Source: Brienomyrus brachyistius (taxonomy: Eukaryota > Chordata > Actinopteri > Osteoglossiformes > Mormyridae). From it: a DNA stretch of 64,000 nt. The stretch's first letter is position 1. Each line of letters opens with the position of its first letter. Positions 54,176 through 64,000 of the stretch are shown one piece after another. The DNA is taken from NCBI RefSeq assembly GCF_023856365.1, contig NC_064551.1, positions 2,808,501-2,872,500 of the forward strand, read 5' to 3'. Both the position numbers and the translations under genes were made by a program. A model generated the notes under the pieces. It had not been told where the DNA came from. It saw nothing but the letters and a program-made list of their open reading frames with translations, and made no database searches.

Positions 54176-55384
54176 AACCTAAAGGCTTCACTGCACCAGA
54201 ATTGCAGAAAACGAAAACAACCTGGTTTGATGTTCTAGATATTTTAAAAATGGCAGGTGAGGGATGTGGACAGTTTAAGCAAAAGATAACGGCAAATGTG
54301 TGTTACCTTTCCAGTCAGAGAGCTTCCCTGGGATCGTAAGGGATTTTCATCTGCCCCAATGGAGGGACTCATTTGCGATGTACACATTCTCTTTGGATTA
54401 GGAGGGTTAAAGGATTATTTTAACTCTCATAACCCATGCCACTAAATTTATATTTATTTATAAAACTCCATTAACATGATTTCTATGTGTTTAAGTTAGC
54501 AAATATAGATATTTAAATATTTATTAATACGAATGTACATATAACGTGTATGCGAATATCATCAATTAGAGTAAGCAAAAGCAAACACTTGTGAAAGCTA
54601 TATATTGAATCAAAATCTCAATGTCAAAAACAAACAGCGAAATCCTATAAGAAGTCCAGATTGGAAATAGTGAGCTGGCTTTCTGAACTTAAAATCTCGT
54701 ATCTTTAATATACTTTCAATCCTCTCTCTTGCACTTTCGTTTCACTCCACCTCCTGCAAACCCGCCCTACCTCTGGGCTGTTCTCTTCACCAGCGGTGAG
54801 ATCTTTTATTAGACCTGCTGATGGGACATCCATAAAAGTTTGGCATGGCAAGGAAATGGCGTCTCCGGGATAAGTCTCCTTGAAGGAGCCGTTAACGGTA
54901 ATAGAGCTTCTGGGAATCCTTTCAGTTCCGCGTGGACCCTGCAGAGGATCACGTGGTGGGGAATTCTGCGGTAAGAATTCTGTGCAGTGATGCGTCCTCG
55001 GATGGGAACCTGTTATATTGGTTTTCCTGCAGTATTGCGGCATGCACATCTGCGCGTGCTATTTCAGGGCAGGAGCTTCCGCGCCTGGCTGCGGCAGGAA
55101 GCGATAGGGGAGCCGAGATGATGCTTGTAATCGTCGGCAGCTGAGGCCCGTCTCGTCGCAGCCCCCGGGGAAAGCGGTCCATGGCTTCCTCTCGTCGGAG
55201 GCGTATCGTCGGAGGCTCGGCGGTCCTTGGCCGCGTGCGCTAATCGCCGAGTATTACGCCGACACAGAGTACTCTCCGCACAGGGACGGTTATGAATAGC
55301 ATGAAATATATTGGGTATGTCTTTCAGCAAGGCTCAGGCAGAATTACAGGGGCAGCGGTGGATGTGGTGGACACGGGCTTGTAA
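54176..55384. other. Non-coding sequence, AT-rich then CpG-richer
   Basis: 54410-54720 is AT-rich (TATTTATTTATAAAACTCC, AATATTTATTAATACG). 55050-55280 is CpG-rich, with frames on both strands and no domain. No repeat family is recognised. Confidence 0.45.
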
Positions 55385-55545
55385 CCTCTGTCCCAGGAGG
55401 CATCTAGCTGTTAGTACCCTTGAGCAAGGTAACCTGAATTGCTCCAGTAAAGTACCCAGCTGTATAAATGGGTAAAATTGTAAGTCTCTTTGGAGAGAAA
55501 ACACATCACTTAAGCGATGTAAGTGTATCTTGTTGATACAAAAGA
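55385..55545 (+). mobile_element. SINE body and tail (5'-truncated)
   Basis: GTACCCTTGAGCAAGGTAAC, CTGAATTGCTCCAGTAAAGT, ACCCAGCTGTATAAATGGGT, AAAATTGTAAGTCTCTTTGG and a tail like CACTTAAGCGATGTAAGTG follow the usual order of a widespread fish SINE body. No clear tRNA-like head with boxes A and B is visible to the left, so this is truncated or diverged. Its CCTTGAGCAAGG motif is shared with the copy at 16562. Confidence 0.6.
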
Positions 55546-58080
55546 GAAAAGGAACAGCAGGGCAGCCAATGACGGCGCATGACGCGGTGAGGCGACTGGC
55601 GACCTCTTGGGAATATAATTCATACCCAGCGCTCCGTGATTAGCTAGCTAATCTGAATCCACGGGAAACGTATTAATTGATTGACATATTTCTGTAGGTA
55701 GTATGGTTCCGTTACGAAAGGTTTTACACGGCATTCATTGTAGAGGCTAATAAGCGAAAAAATGCAGGATTCCGTCAGAGTCAGGATTCAATTTCGGAAA
55801 CTAGACTGAAATTCATCTCAAATGCGATTTTGGTTCTGATGTCCCAGTGACGGTGATGAATCACATGCTCAGAGTGCGATGCGTCTGGTCATGTGACCTC
55901 AGACATGACGGATGGTGGGTCTTTGATAGAGAAAAGAGGGCAATAGATATAATCTAATGTGCGGCCAGTTTCTGGTCACATGGACACTGAATCAGTTGTG
56001 GGAAAGACTGGTAGATAAAGCCTGAAAAAAATCATTGTTTGATTTTTAAAAAACCACCCATGTATAGATAAATAAATAAAATAATTAAAATATTATATCA
56101 TCATTAAATTACTGAGGTTTATATATTCTGTGTTATATATACACTATTATACACTCAGATTTTTCTTATAATTTTTTTAAATTTCAACTGAAATTTCTAA
56201 CTGAAAAAAAATATGAATACCAAATATGAATCATTTGTTAGTATGGTCAGTTTGCTTCTTGGTGAACTTGCTGAAAAATAAGGAAGGTCCGTTCATTATC
56301 TTGCTCTTTCCATAACCAGAGAATGTTATTTAATTCAGCTACCTCTGTTTGATTTGCAGGCAAATCCATGAACGTTTTCCTGTTCTTAAGCATTGCATAA
56401 AACGTCACGTTTTTCCATGACGACGGGACCCAGAGACTTAACGCGAGGTCTCGTCGCAGTCCGAGGGCTTAAGCTCTCTCTGTTCATACAATAACGGCCA
56501 TGACAACCTGAAAATGACGGACTCCAGGGCTCCCCGAATAGCACCGGCCCTCCCCATGCCCTGCTAATGGTGGGCACCAACGCCTCAATCCACCTAAAAT
56601 TGCCTTGGCTGGGAGCTCTGTGTGTTTCCACGTGCAGCGGAAGCAAAGCACATTACCCTTAAATGATAGAAAAGAAAAGTCGTGTGAAATATAATTTAAA
56701 GCTGTGAATTGAATGCGGGAAATGCATTTCCTTATCAATGAGCAGCCTCTTTCAAGCTGCTCAATCTCCTGAATGCAGCTGACCCGCCCGCTGCAGGTGA
56801 TGTCACAGGGGTTGCTGCTATCCGCACAGTGAAATGCTGTCCCTCCCAATGTGTTGTTTTTGCATTAAGATGCAGGCCAACCATTACACCATGTTTTAAG
56901 ATATTCATTGTCATTCTCTCTCTCTCTCTCCCCCCTCCCCCATTACACACTTGCTTCCATCGTGTTGTACGAGCAAATACACAAGCCCTTCTAGGCGACA
57001 TGAAGGATGGCTATGGCCTCAGAACGCGTCGTGTTTCATGTGTCTTAGCGTAGCTGCTGTTGCAGATGGGAATGGCTGCCAGCCATCCCAGGCAATGTTT
57101 CCGGAAGCCGCATCCTCCTCCCTCTTCCAGTTCTCATTTGTCTTCTCCCCACATCTGTTTCTGCACATGAGCTTGGCCCCCGTGTGGGGAGACCCCCACT
57201 GTCACTCAACTGTTAGGCACGGGCCGACATGGTGACGGCCCGCGGTCGGCTGAGGAGCCTCCTGCTCACCTTTGCTGCATTTCAAATCATTTTGTGAATG
57301 TTGTTTTCTCCCAGCAGACATGGCCAGACCTTGATCCTGGGCCCAGCACCCAGCGGGCCTCTTCGCAATCTGAAGCATGGTGTATTTTTTTTGGGGGGGT
57401 GTGGGGGTTTATTTCCCCTTGTGCCGACTCTGAAATAGCTATCTTTTGTTTTTGCGCCTCCCCTGTGGTTTCCTGAGACCCATCCCCAAATAAAATCCCC
57501 ATTTCCTCATCGGTTGCCCCCCCCGTCACACGGTGCTGCCCGCCGCCTCCAGCCCGGAGCAGCTCTTACGGTGACCTTGCCAGCTGAAGACACGGAGTGC
57601 AGGTTGATCTAAAAACATGTGTTGTGGGCGGAGTCTGATAGTGTGCAGTAGTAACACTGCGGGGGGGTGGGGGGGGGGGAGATCTGTGCGATGCGGAGGG
57701 AGTTCAGCCTGAATGTTGGTTCCGTATAAAACATTTAAGCACCTCACTTATTCATGGGTTTTGCCAGAGAACATCAGCCGCATAGATTTTACGTAATTTT
57801 CTCTGCACATGAGTGCCGCTGAACGCAACGTTACGCGCTTTTTAATTGTTTTGCTTGAAAAGAGGAACAGAAACATCCTAACACTGGAATCACTGGCACT
57901 GGAATCCGAAGGAGCACTTCTTCTGGATTCCGGGAATTCTGAGACATTATACGTAACGAACAAGGCGTGACCCTCCCTCGGCCCCTGGATCGCGTCCACG
58001 GAACTTCCAGTCGCCCTGCGATTGCCGTCTCCTGACTCTCGGGCTGCGTCTGCAGGTGTTTCATGGAAGCTTCCCCAGGC
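55546..58080. other. Unique non-coding sequence
   Basis: 56040-56230 is extremely AT-rich. 56695-56830 is repeat-free and CNE-like (GGGAAATGCATTTCC palindrome at about 56717-56731, TTATCAATGAGC). A short (CT)n run is at 56915-56931 and G runs are at 57661-57680. Frames of 121 and 128 codons (minus) have no domain. Confidence 0.45.
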
Positions 58081-58300
58081 TAGAGTCCCAGCTGAGAGAA
58101 CGTGGGAGCACTTCCTGCTCTGCTGTGTAATCAATCAGTTCTTCCACTGCCAGATGCATTATTAATTTCCAAAGTCCTAATGAAGGCGAGTGACCTTTGA
58201 TTTATCACACCGTCCATCGTTTCAAAGGTGTGCGAAATGGTCTTTTCTCTGAGGATTCAAAAAAATCTGCATTTGCACAGCTCTACAGTCTGACAACCAC
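58080..58300. promoter_or_regulatory. CNE-like block with PBX/HOX and DR1-like sites
   Basis: TGTAATCAATCAG (about 58125-58137) contains, on the minus strand, TGATTGATTAC, a PBX/HOX composite. CAGATGCATTATTAATTTCC carries octamer-like and homeodomain cores. TGACCTTTGA at 58191-58200 resembles a nuclear-receptor DR1 half composite (HNF4/NR2F) and also contains a TCF-like CTTTGA. The block is repeat-free. Regulatory role inferred. Confidence 0.33.
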
Positions 58301-59394
58301 AGCATCCTCCCACATTATTAACTCGGGAGAGAATACATCTTCATCTCCTGCAGTTGGGGGTGGGGGAAGCAGGAATCAAACCTACTCCATGTCATTATAA
58401 AAATGTATTCAGACTATTTGTCTTCGCTGAATGTGATTATCAGAAGGTGCTTGTTAAACTCTATAATTATTGCGGGATAATTGTGATTGTAGCTGCGTGT
58501 TTTAGCCCTTGGGTTACAAAATAGAAACCTACCTACAAATGAAGAACTCTAAAGGCACATAAGCTCTGCCAAAGGGATTCCTGTCTTGTTGATGCTACTG
58601 ATTTAAATGCTTTTCAGTGAAATTGCTGTGGACATATAGAAGGTTTGGAGTATCTAGGATTTTGGAAACCCGGAATGATTCTGGGGGCCCAGACATGGAC
58701 CGAGGCCCTGGAACCGCCTGGGGGTGGGGGGCCTAGGGTGAGCTTTTGCTAGGAGACTTTGGGTTTCTAGTCTTGAATAGCAAAATTCAATAGCAGATAA
58801 TCAAGTACTAATGTAGGACTGCAGAGTTGCTGCCAGAATTCACGCTCATTAATATTAAACCTCTAATTGGATGATTATGATGATGACGGGATAATTTCAC
58901 AGTTTGCTAGTTGCTAGCCACTGAACATATCTGTTTCCGTTTCAACAGATTTTGCTCATGGGCAGTCAGTTCTGCTACCAAATGAGGTCTGGCTTCCCGG
59001 GCCAATGATAGTGCCTTTCAACAGTAGTGCTGCTAGCCGATGAATCTGCACTCTTTAGCAAAGTTTTCAAACTTTCAGACCGAAGTCACTTGTGATTTGC
59101 AAGGACTATCCCAGATACAAGGTCCATAACACAAGTGTTGCACCATAACAGGACCATAACCCAGATAGTTATCTGTTGATACCAGTTCGGATATGACATT
59201 TCTATGAGGATGGTCGCCACTGGTTTTTGCACTGTGAGTCCACATGATAGTAATTCATTCATATGTTGTTTTGGCGAGAGACTCCAGTCGATTATGCATT
59301 TTTCCTGGAGGATTTGGGCGTGTTTCTTATTTTTTCTTCCGGAAGAGATTTTTTCCCCCTTAAACTAAACAAACCCTCTGAGTAAGATATCAAG
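58301..59394. other. Unique non-coding sequence
   Basis: No frame of note. A GGGGGTGGGGG run lies near 58719-58730. TGATTATGATGATGACGG near 58870 is a minor local duplication. No element is recognised. Confidence 0.5.
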
Positions 59395-59790
59395 CTCCCT
59401 GCCATAAGAAAGATAATTTATTGATACATATCATAAAATAGGGAGGGTGGGAGAGATCCAGAACGGAGAGGCCGGCCTGCCTCATGCATTTCCTTTGAAG
59501 TGCCTTTACTGGGGCCTTTGGAAATACATACTGATGAAGTCCAAATTGTCTAGCCTGGAGTGGAGGAGGCAGTGCCGTACTTTGCATCGCCTGATAAATA
59601 TTCATCATAAAAGGAAACACAGTGGCCATCAGTACGTGAGAGGAATGTCTACAGTGGAATTACCACATTCAGATAATTAGCAAACGATCACCGACTTATG
59701 GAATTTCCAAGCCCATTATTGTCATAAATACTTTTTGACAAAATTCTAATTCTCCACAAAGCCCTTATTGTATATTCTTTTCATTTAGCC
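59395..59790. promoter_or_regulatory. CNE-like block
   Basis: Repeat-free DNA with TACTTTGCATCGCCTGATAA, ATATTCATCATAAAAGG, CATTCAGATAATTAGC and CCCATTATTGTCATAAATAC, i.e. POU-, homeodomain- and SOX-like cores in close succession. The overlapping 79- and 77-codon frames on opposite strands have no domain. Confidence 0.3.
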
Positions 59791-59867
59791 TTTTTTAAGA
59801 ACACACAATATTATTCACAGGTAGAAGATGTACATTAGGCATGGAATTAAAAATTTAAATAGTACAA

Positions 59868-59930
59868 TCCATCCATCCATCATCCACCCATCCATCTTCC
59901 CTACCAGCTTATGTTTCAACAAACAGGCAA
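59868..59930 (-). mobile_element. LINE 3' tail, minus orientation
   Basis: (CCAT)n words at 59869-59896 followed by CATCTTCCCTACCAGCTTAT resemble the usual tail start (CATCTTCCATAACCGCTTAT) of the fish LINE 3'-end family. Only the extreme 3' end is kept. Confidence 0.5.
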
Positions 59931-60289
59931 CCTTACCTTGCACGGCTGGTAAGAAGCGGGGAATCTCGCTCATGTTCTGCTTCTTCTTGAGGTGTGTTTA
60001 CTGTTACACGATGTTGTGACAGATTTGTAAAAGTGATAAGTGCACGATAAACGCGAGAATAAAAACTTGTTAAAGTTTCACCTAGCGACTTTTTACAGAT
60101 TTTAAAAACATTTCACAGATTTTTTTTCTCACATTTTTTCGCTGTCGCTGTAGGGTCGTCAGATTGTGGGTAGTATTATTCTATACATTGTTATAACTAG
60201 TTAATGCTCAGTGACACAAGTTATAATTACTAACATCGGTCAGATTTATTCTACTTGAACTGGTCATTAATTCTTCATGGTCAGTTACT

Positions 60290-60640
60290 AATAGTTTCAT
60301 GGACCACAGAATATCTATTGTACATCTCACGTTGGATAAAACTAAATGGAACTGCCGTCCTGTTGGTGAATTGACATTTTTTTTCTATTTGATGCTGAGG
60401 CATTTTTATATATTTCATAACGATATGACCGTGAATGTGAAAAGCCTCCCGCGCAGTCGCCCAGCCAGTGTTCCGCAGTTGGCTTTTCAAAGGGAATTTG
60501 CCAGTCTTCCTCTTTACGTTCGAATCGTCGTTTATCCAAATCAAATAACACAATACGCAGAATACACCTACATGAATGCATTTCAGGACTATTCAGTCAT
60601 TAAGATCACGGTTTTTACAATGATATCAACACCCTAACAC
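60290..60640. promoter_or_regulatory. CNE-like block
   Basis: GAGGCATTTTTATATATTTC, ATAACGATATGACCGTGAAT, TTGGCTTTTCAAAGGGAATT and TACATGAATGCATTTCAGG lie in repeat-free sequence. A 112-codon plus frame and 79-90 codon minus frames cross it without domains; mutual openness on both strands speaks against coding. Confidence 0.28.
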
Positions 60641-61164
60641 ATTTTAAATCCCTTTTCAATGCTCCAAAACCACAATTATAACACAAAGAAAAAGATGCAG
60701 ATTAATTTTGAGAATGACACCTCGCAAACACACCACATTGTAAATTGTGGACGCTGGTTGGATTAATGATGTCATCACTATATTTCTGTCTTTGAGACTG
60801 TTTTTGATAATTAGTGCCTAGAACATGCCAATTTATTTATACTGTTTACTGTATATGTGCTCAGTGGCTACAGATGACTGCAATAGCACCTAAACTAAAT
60901 TGCGCTAAATAATTAGCACATGCTTGTTCTGTTGACAGTCATATTCTAAAACATTTGGTCAAATAACACGCAATCTTACACTCCTCTGCTAATCATGAAT
61001 AGCAATTATTGTTTGTCAAGGAGTCCTTCATGATTTTAAACTTTTATACGTCAAGACAAATTAATAACGCAGAACAAACATGCTTATGTTAAATGAATTA
61101 AATTTCCTTTTTCACTAAGCCAAAATTTCCGAACAGGTTTTAAATGTCATAACCAAGCAGAAGC
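60641..61164. other. AT-rich non-coding sequence
   Basis: AT-rich with GCTAAATAATTAGCAC (self-complementary GCTAA...TTAGC core near 60904-60916) and no frames of note. May continue the regulatory texture of its left neighbour. Confidence 0.4.
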
Positions 61165-61410
61165 AGGGATCGGGGAATCAGGGGCTTATTACAGAGAACA
61201 ACCAGCCGAGGTACAAGACGGTGTAGACTTTAATGACATGACTGGGGAAACATACTTGAACACAGACTTAAATACAGAGGACTTAATGTAAATAACAAGA
61301 AACAGCTGGTAACAATCGGGATTTCACACGAGGTTAATGAGGGGGCGTGGCACACAGGAGGATCTGACGAGCAGGTCGTGACGTTAAACAGCACCGGAGG
61401 AGAACCCTTT
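61165..61410. repeat. Possible dispersed repeat piece (unnamed)
   Basis: The phrases CGAGGTACAAGACGGTGTAG, CAGACTTAAATACAGAGGAC, ACAAGAAACAGCTGGTAACA and AATGAGGGGGCGTGGCAC have the style of an interspersed fish repeat that I have seen with similar wording. There is only one copy in the window and I see no ends, so the call is weak. Confidence 0.3.
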
Positions 61411-61879
61411 CATTATAAGGTTAAGGTTATGGTGTAGGAGGTCATGTGGTAATTTTTCGTAATTATTTATAATTAATATTTGTTAATTAATTTGATATTA
61501 ATATATTCTTTCGCATGCACCATATGTCACCAGTCAATAGCCATATAGCTGAATACCTGTAAAACCATCATTGACGTTTAAAAAATGATTCACGGCAGAT
61601 CAAACTTGGACAAAAATATCATTTTCAATAGATGGGCTGCGTATTATGTACAGTGTGGGTAATATACCTCACTAATCTGTGTCTCGGCTGTGTCCTGCTT
61701 TGGAATGAAGGAAAAAACGGCAAGGGACAGCGAAGGGGCCCCACCCCCAAATTCAGTTACTGCCGTTTTTTTTACTACTGGTATACGAAGGTCATACTGT
61801 TTTCGTGGGCTTCTGATTACTCTGCGGGGAATTTACTTACTTTGAAGAGATTTAATGAAATTAAACAAAAAGGCAACGT
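61411..61879. other. Non-coding sequence
   Basis: AT-rich left part (TTAATTAATTTGATATTAAT near 61485). An 86-codon plus frame at 61632-61892 has no domain. Nothing is called. Confidence 0.45.
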
Positions 61880-62160
61880 CTGGCATTTCTGACGGAGACA
61901 AACACAGATTGATTAGTGCACAATTTTTAATATGATGTGTATAAAGAGCATTCGGACCGTTGCGATGGCTGCACTCAGATTTATTTCACTCCAGAACAAA
62001 GGGGCTATAAATAGAGCGACTGAGATCAAAGTGGCGGAAAAGCTGCTTCTCCAAGCCTGTCTGCTGCTATTCTTGTTGTCTTTCTGTGCTAAAGCTGAGG
62101 TTTTGCGTACTTTCTGCTCGGCGTGTCTATTTTTCAACGAATCTGCGCATCAGTTTCCAT
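61880..62160. promoter_or_regulatory. CNE-like block with SOX and MEF2-type sites
   Basis: CAGAACAAAGG (61992-62002) is a SOX-type site, followed 2 bp later by CTATAAATAG at 62005-62014, which fits the MEF2 consensus YTAWWWWTAR exactly. The same decamer could serve as a TATA box. Upstream GATTGATTAGTGCACAATTT adds a PBX/homeodomain-like core. The 76-codon plus frame (61932-62162) would start upstream of the box, which argues against the box being its promoter. Enhancer reading is favoured but unproven. Confidence 0.33.
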
Positions 62161-62359
62161 AAAAATCGTAAAATTGTCTCATTTGTAAAAGTATATACTG
62201 ATAAATGTAAAACTTCTGACAAAGACGTATGGCTCCGTGACTTATAATGAATCCTTTAATGTTAATTTGATATATTTGAGCTCCTTTAATAATCATGAAT
62301 AATACTTCAAAGAATTTGTGAATGAACACTTTAAACACATTAAAACCATTATATTTATA
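62161..62359. other. AT-rich non-coding sequence
   Basis: AT-rich spacer between two CNE-like blocks, without repeats or frames of note. Confidence 0.45.
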
Positions 62360-62900
62360 AAAAAAAGCTTTAATTTTTTATGAATCTCTTTGCCTTCCAA
62401 TGCCCACACGAACTTTCCCCTTCATCCGCTTCCCAGTGCCATATAAACTTGGATGTAATGGAAAAATACCCCGATTACGTGATGTTGGCCAGCGCTCGCC
62501 ATCCCTTCTGCAATATTTTTTTTTCCTCTGATGGGGGAAATGATTAATAATTATACATGCCATTTCATTTATATATATATAATAAATCATCTATCTGATT
62601 GAATGCAATTTTGCGCAGCATCTTCTAAATAATACTGTTGTACTTCACGTCATTGCGTCCTTGCTTAACTCGTACAGATATGCTTGATGCCGCCGTCCGT
62701 GAGCAGGATCCCCGCACACGGGGCTCATCGCGTACAGCGATCCGATCTGATTGCCTAATATGCGGCCCTCCGCTAATCCGTTTGCCGCCTGGCGCACGGG
62801 GGGCTCTGATGTGATGCCAGGCCTTTTCATTGGGTCCCTTTGTGTCCCTGGCTTCCTCTCTGCGCGTCAGACCGACGGTAACCTTTAACTTTGCAGTCAA
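62360..62900. promoter_or_regulatory. CNE-like block
   Basis: Repeat-free apart from a short (AT)n at 62570-62582. It contains GCCATATAAACTTGG, GGGAAATGATTAATAATTAT, AAATCATCTATCTGATTGAA and CTGATTGCCTAATATGCGGC. The right half is CpG-richer (GATGCCGCCGTCCGTGAGC). Minus frames of 61-95 codons have no domain. Either one composite or two adjacent regulatory blocks. Confidence 0.28.
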
Positions 62901-64000
62901 TTTGCCTTTCAAGAGCTCCGTTTCCCCTTTTCATTCTGCCACATTTCACTTCGTGTTTAATATTCGAAAATGTAAATGTGAAGCGAGAGTCGGGAAAACG
63001 CACTCGAAAATAAAAACACATCTTAGGCGATGTGTGTTCGCTTCTGAAGATCTGCCGCGACAGTTCTCGGTCTTCTGTGGAAGTTATGTTGAGTGATATT
63101 AATCATTGTCTTTATTAAAAATTTCAAAGAGGAATGTATTATTCCTCTAAGACTTTGACTGTTCAGACTTGCATTTCATTTACGAGGACAAAGTGGATGA
63201 TGATTTGTGTAATAGGGCATTAAACACGAATGACAAAAGGTGCCTTATTAAATCTAGATCATTTGTATACATGTGCACACTGTATATATACAGATATAAA
63301 CGCACACTGGCACCTTCTCCATCACCATCTGAGGAATAGACCGGAAGCGTCTGGAAGCCTAAGAAGTTCTTCCAACTTCTACCCTATTTCCATTTTGCTC
63401 AGAAGTCCATAAAAGGCACATTTAGATTGCAAATCAGCATATAAAGTACATGTCAGATTGCATCAGACAGTAAGACGTACTGAGAGACTCCCACAAGGTC
63501 ATTACGCGTGCGGGGCGTTGTGTGTGCCCGTGATTTTCCATCGCCTCTCCACCGGTGGTAATTGTGTACTTCTTGGGCGCCCTACAGGCAGGCTAAATCA
63601 CATGACCTACACCAAGGTTTATCTTATTAGCCTTCTGTACACTGGCGTACATTAGCGCAGGCAATTCCAAAGGAGGTGCCGCAGGCTACAGGGAAACTTC
63701 TTGTAATGCTAAATGCTAGGTGTGAACAAATATCCTCAGGCCACTGAAGGAGCTACGCTCTCTTTGGTCTCGTCGAAAGCGTCAGAAACCATACATGGCT
63801 GCGTGTTCTTAGCCGAAGAACATTAATGCTCGTGGCCTGCGACTCCCTAACTAAGCATTCACTGCTTTCCACATTCCACTGAATTTCCTATCGGCTTGTG
63901 AAATGAGAGATCATGCAGCGTCGCCCATATCCATAACCGCCGGTCCAAAGAGACGCACGGCCATCAGCAGGGAGCTGATAGGCGGCCGCCGCAGCCGATC
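62901..64000. other. Non-coding sequence to the window end
   Basis: No gene is recognised; frames are at most 88 codons. 63090-63250 is AT-rich and repeat-free. The last 60 bp become CpG-rich (GATAGGCGGCCGCCGCAGCC), so a CpG-dense patch may begin at the right edge and continue beyond it. Confidence 0.45.

Overview
The window looks like a non-coding stretch of a ray-finned fish (very probably teleost) chromosome. The evidence is the repeat content. It holds tRNA-derived SINEs with fish-type bodies, LINE 3'-end fragments with the (ATGG)n tails common in fish, (CA)n-associated dispersed repeats, hAT-type miniature inverted-repeat elements, and many di-, tri- and tetranucleotide microsatellites. 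I found no convincing protein-coding exon, tRNA, rRNA or snRNA gene, and no prokaryotic feature. The longest open frames lie in tandem repeats, or are short, unconserved-looking and often open on both strands.

Layout. 0-13 kb is mostly unique sequence. It contains a CpG-dense patch (2.1-2.4 kb), several AT-rich blocks with homeodomain-, FOX-, TCF- and MEIS-like sites that read like conserved non-coding elements (CNEs), one small hAT-type element (5.9-6.1 kb), a degenerate tetranucleotide tract (8.4-8.6 kb) and a textbook CTCF core (9.55 kb). 13-24 kb is the repeat-rich core. It holds LINE 3' ends, SINEs, a hAT-type element whose interior has expanded into a 38-bp minisatellite (18.8-19.3 kb), and two minisatellites (28-bp and 54-bp units) that appear to have grown from the same LINE 3'-end family. 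22.1-23.1 kb is a CNE-like island between them. 24-40 kb has a 24-bp GT-rich minisatellite, a second (CA)n-flanked dispersed repeat, a SINE, a large CNE-like block (33.2-33.7 kb), a 13-bp GC-rich minisatellite and a promoter-like CpG-rich patch with a CCAAT box and GC boxes (34.6-35.0 kb). 40-64 kb is again mostly unique, with CTCF-like sites near 41.0 and 49.4 kb, a repeat cluster at 51.3-52.4 kb, a CpG-dense patch at 53.9-54.2 kb and several CNE-like blocks up to the right end.

Taken together it resembles a gene desert or large intron that carries regulatory elements. No gene network can be described from the window itself. The CNE and factor-site calls come from visual motif reading without alignment and are low confidence. 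The tandem-repeat, SINE and inverted-repeat calls are directly visible. I found no novel protein-coding system. The most unusual items are the fold-back hAT-type element with an internal minisatellite, the two LINE-derived minisatellites (one repeating a CTCF-like core), and a diverged CCAAT-bearing tandem repeat.
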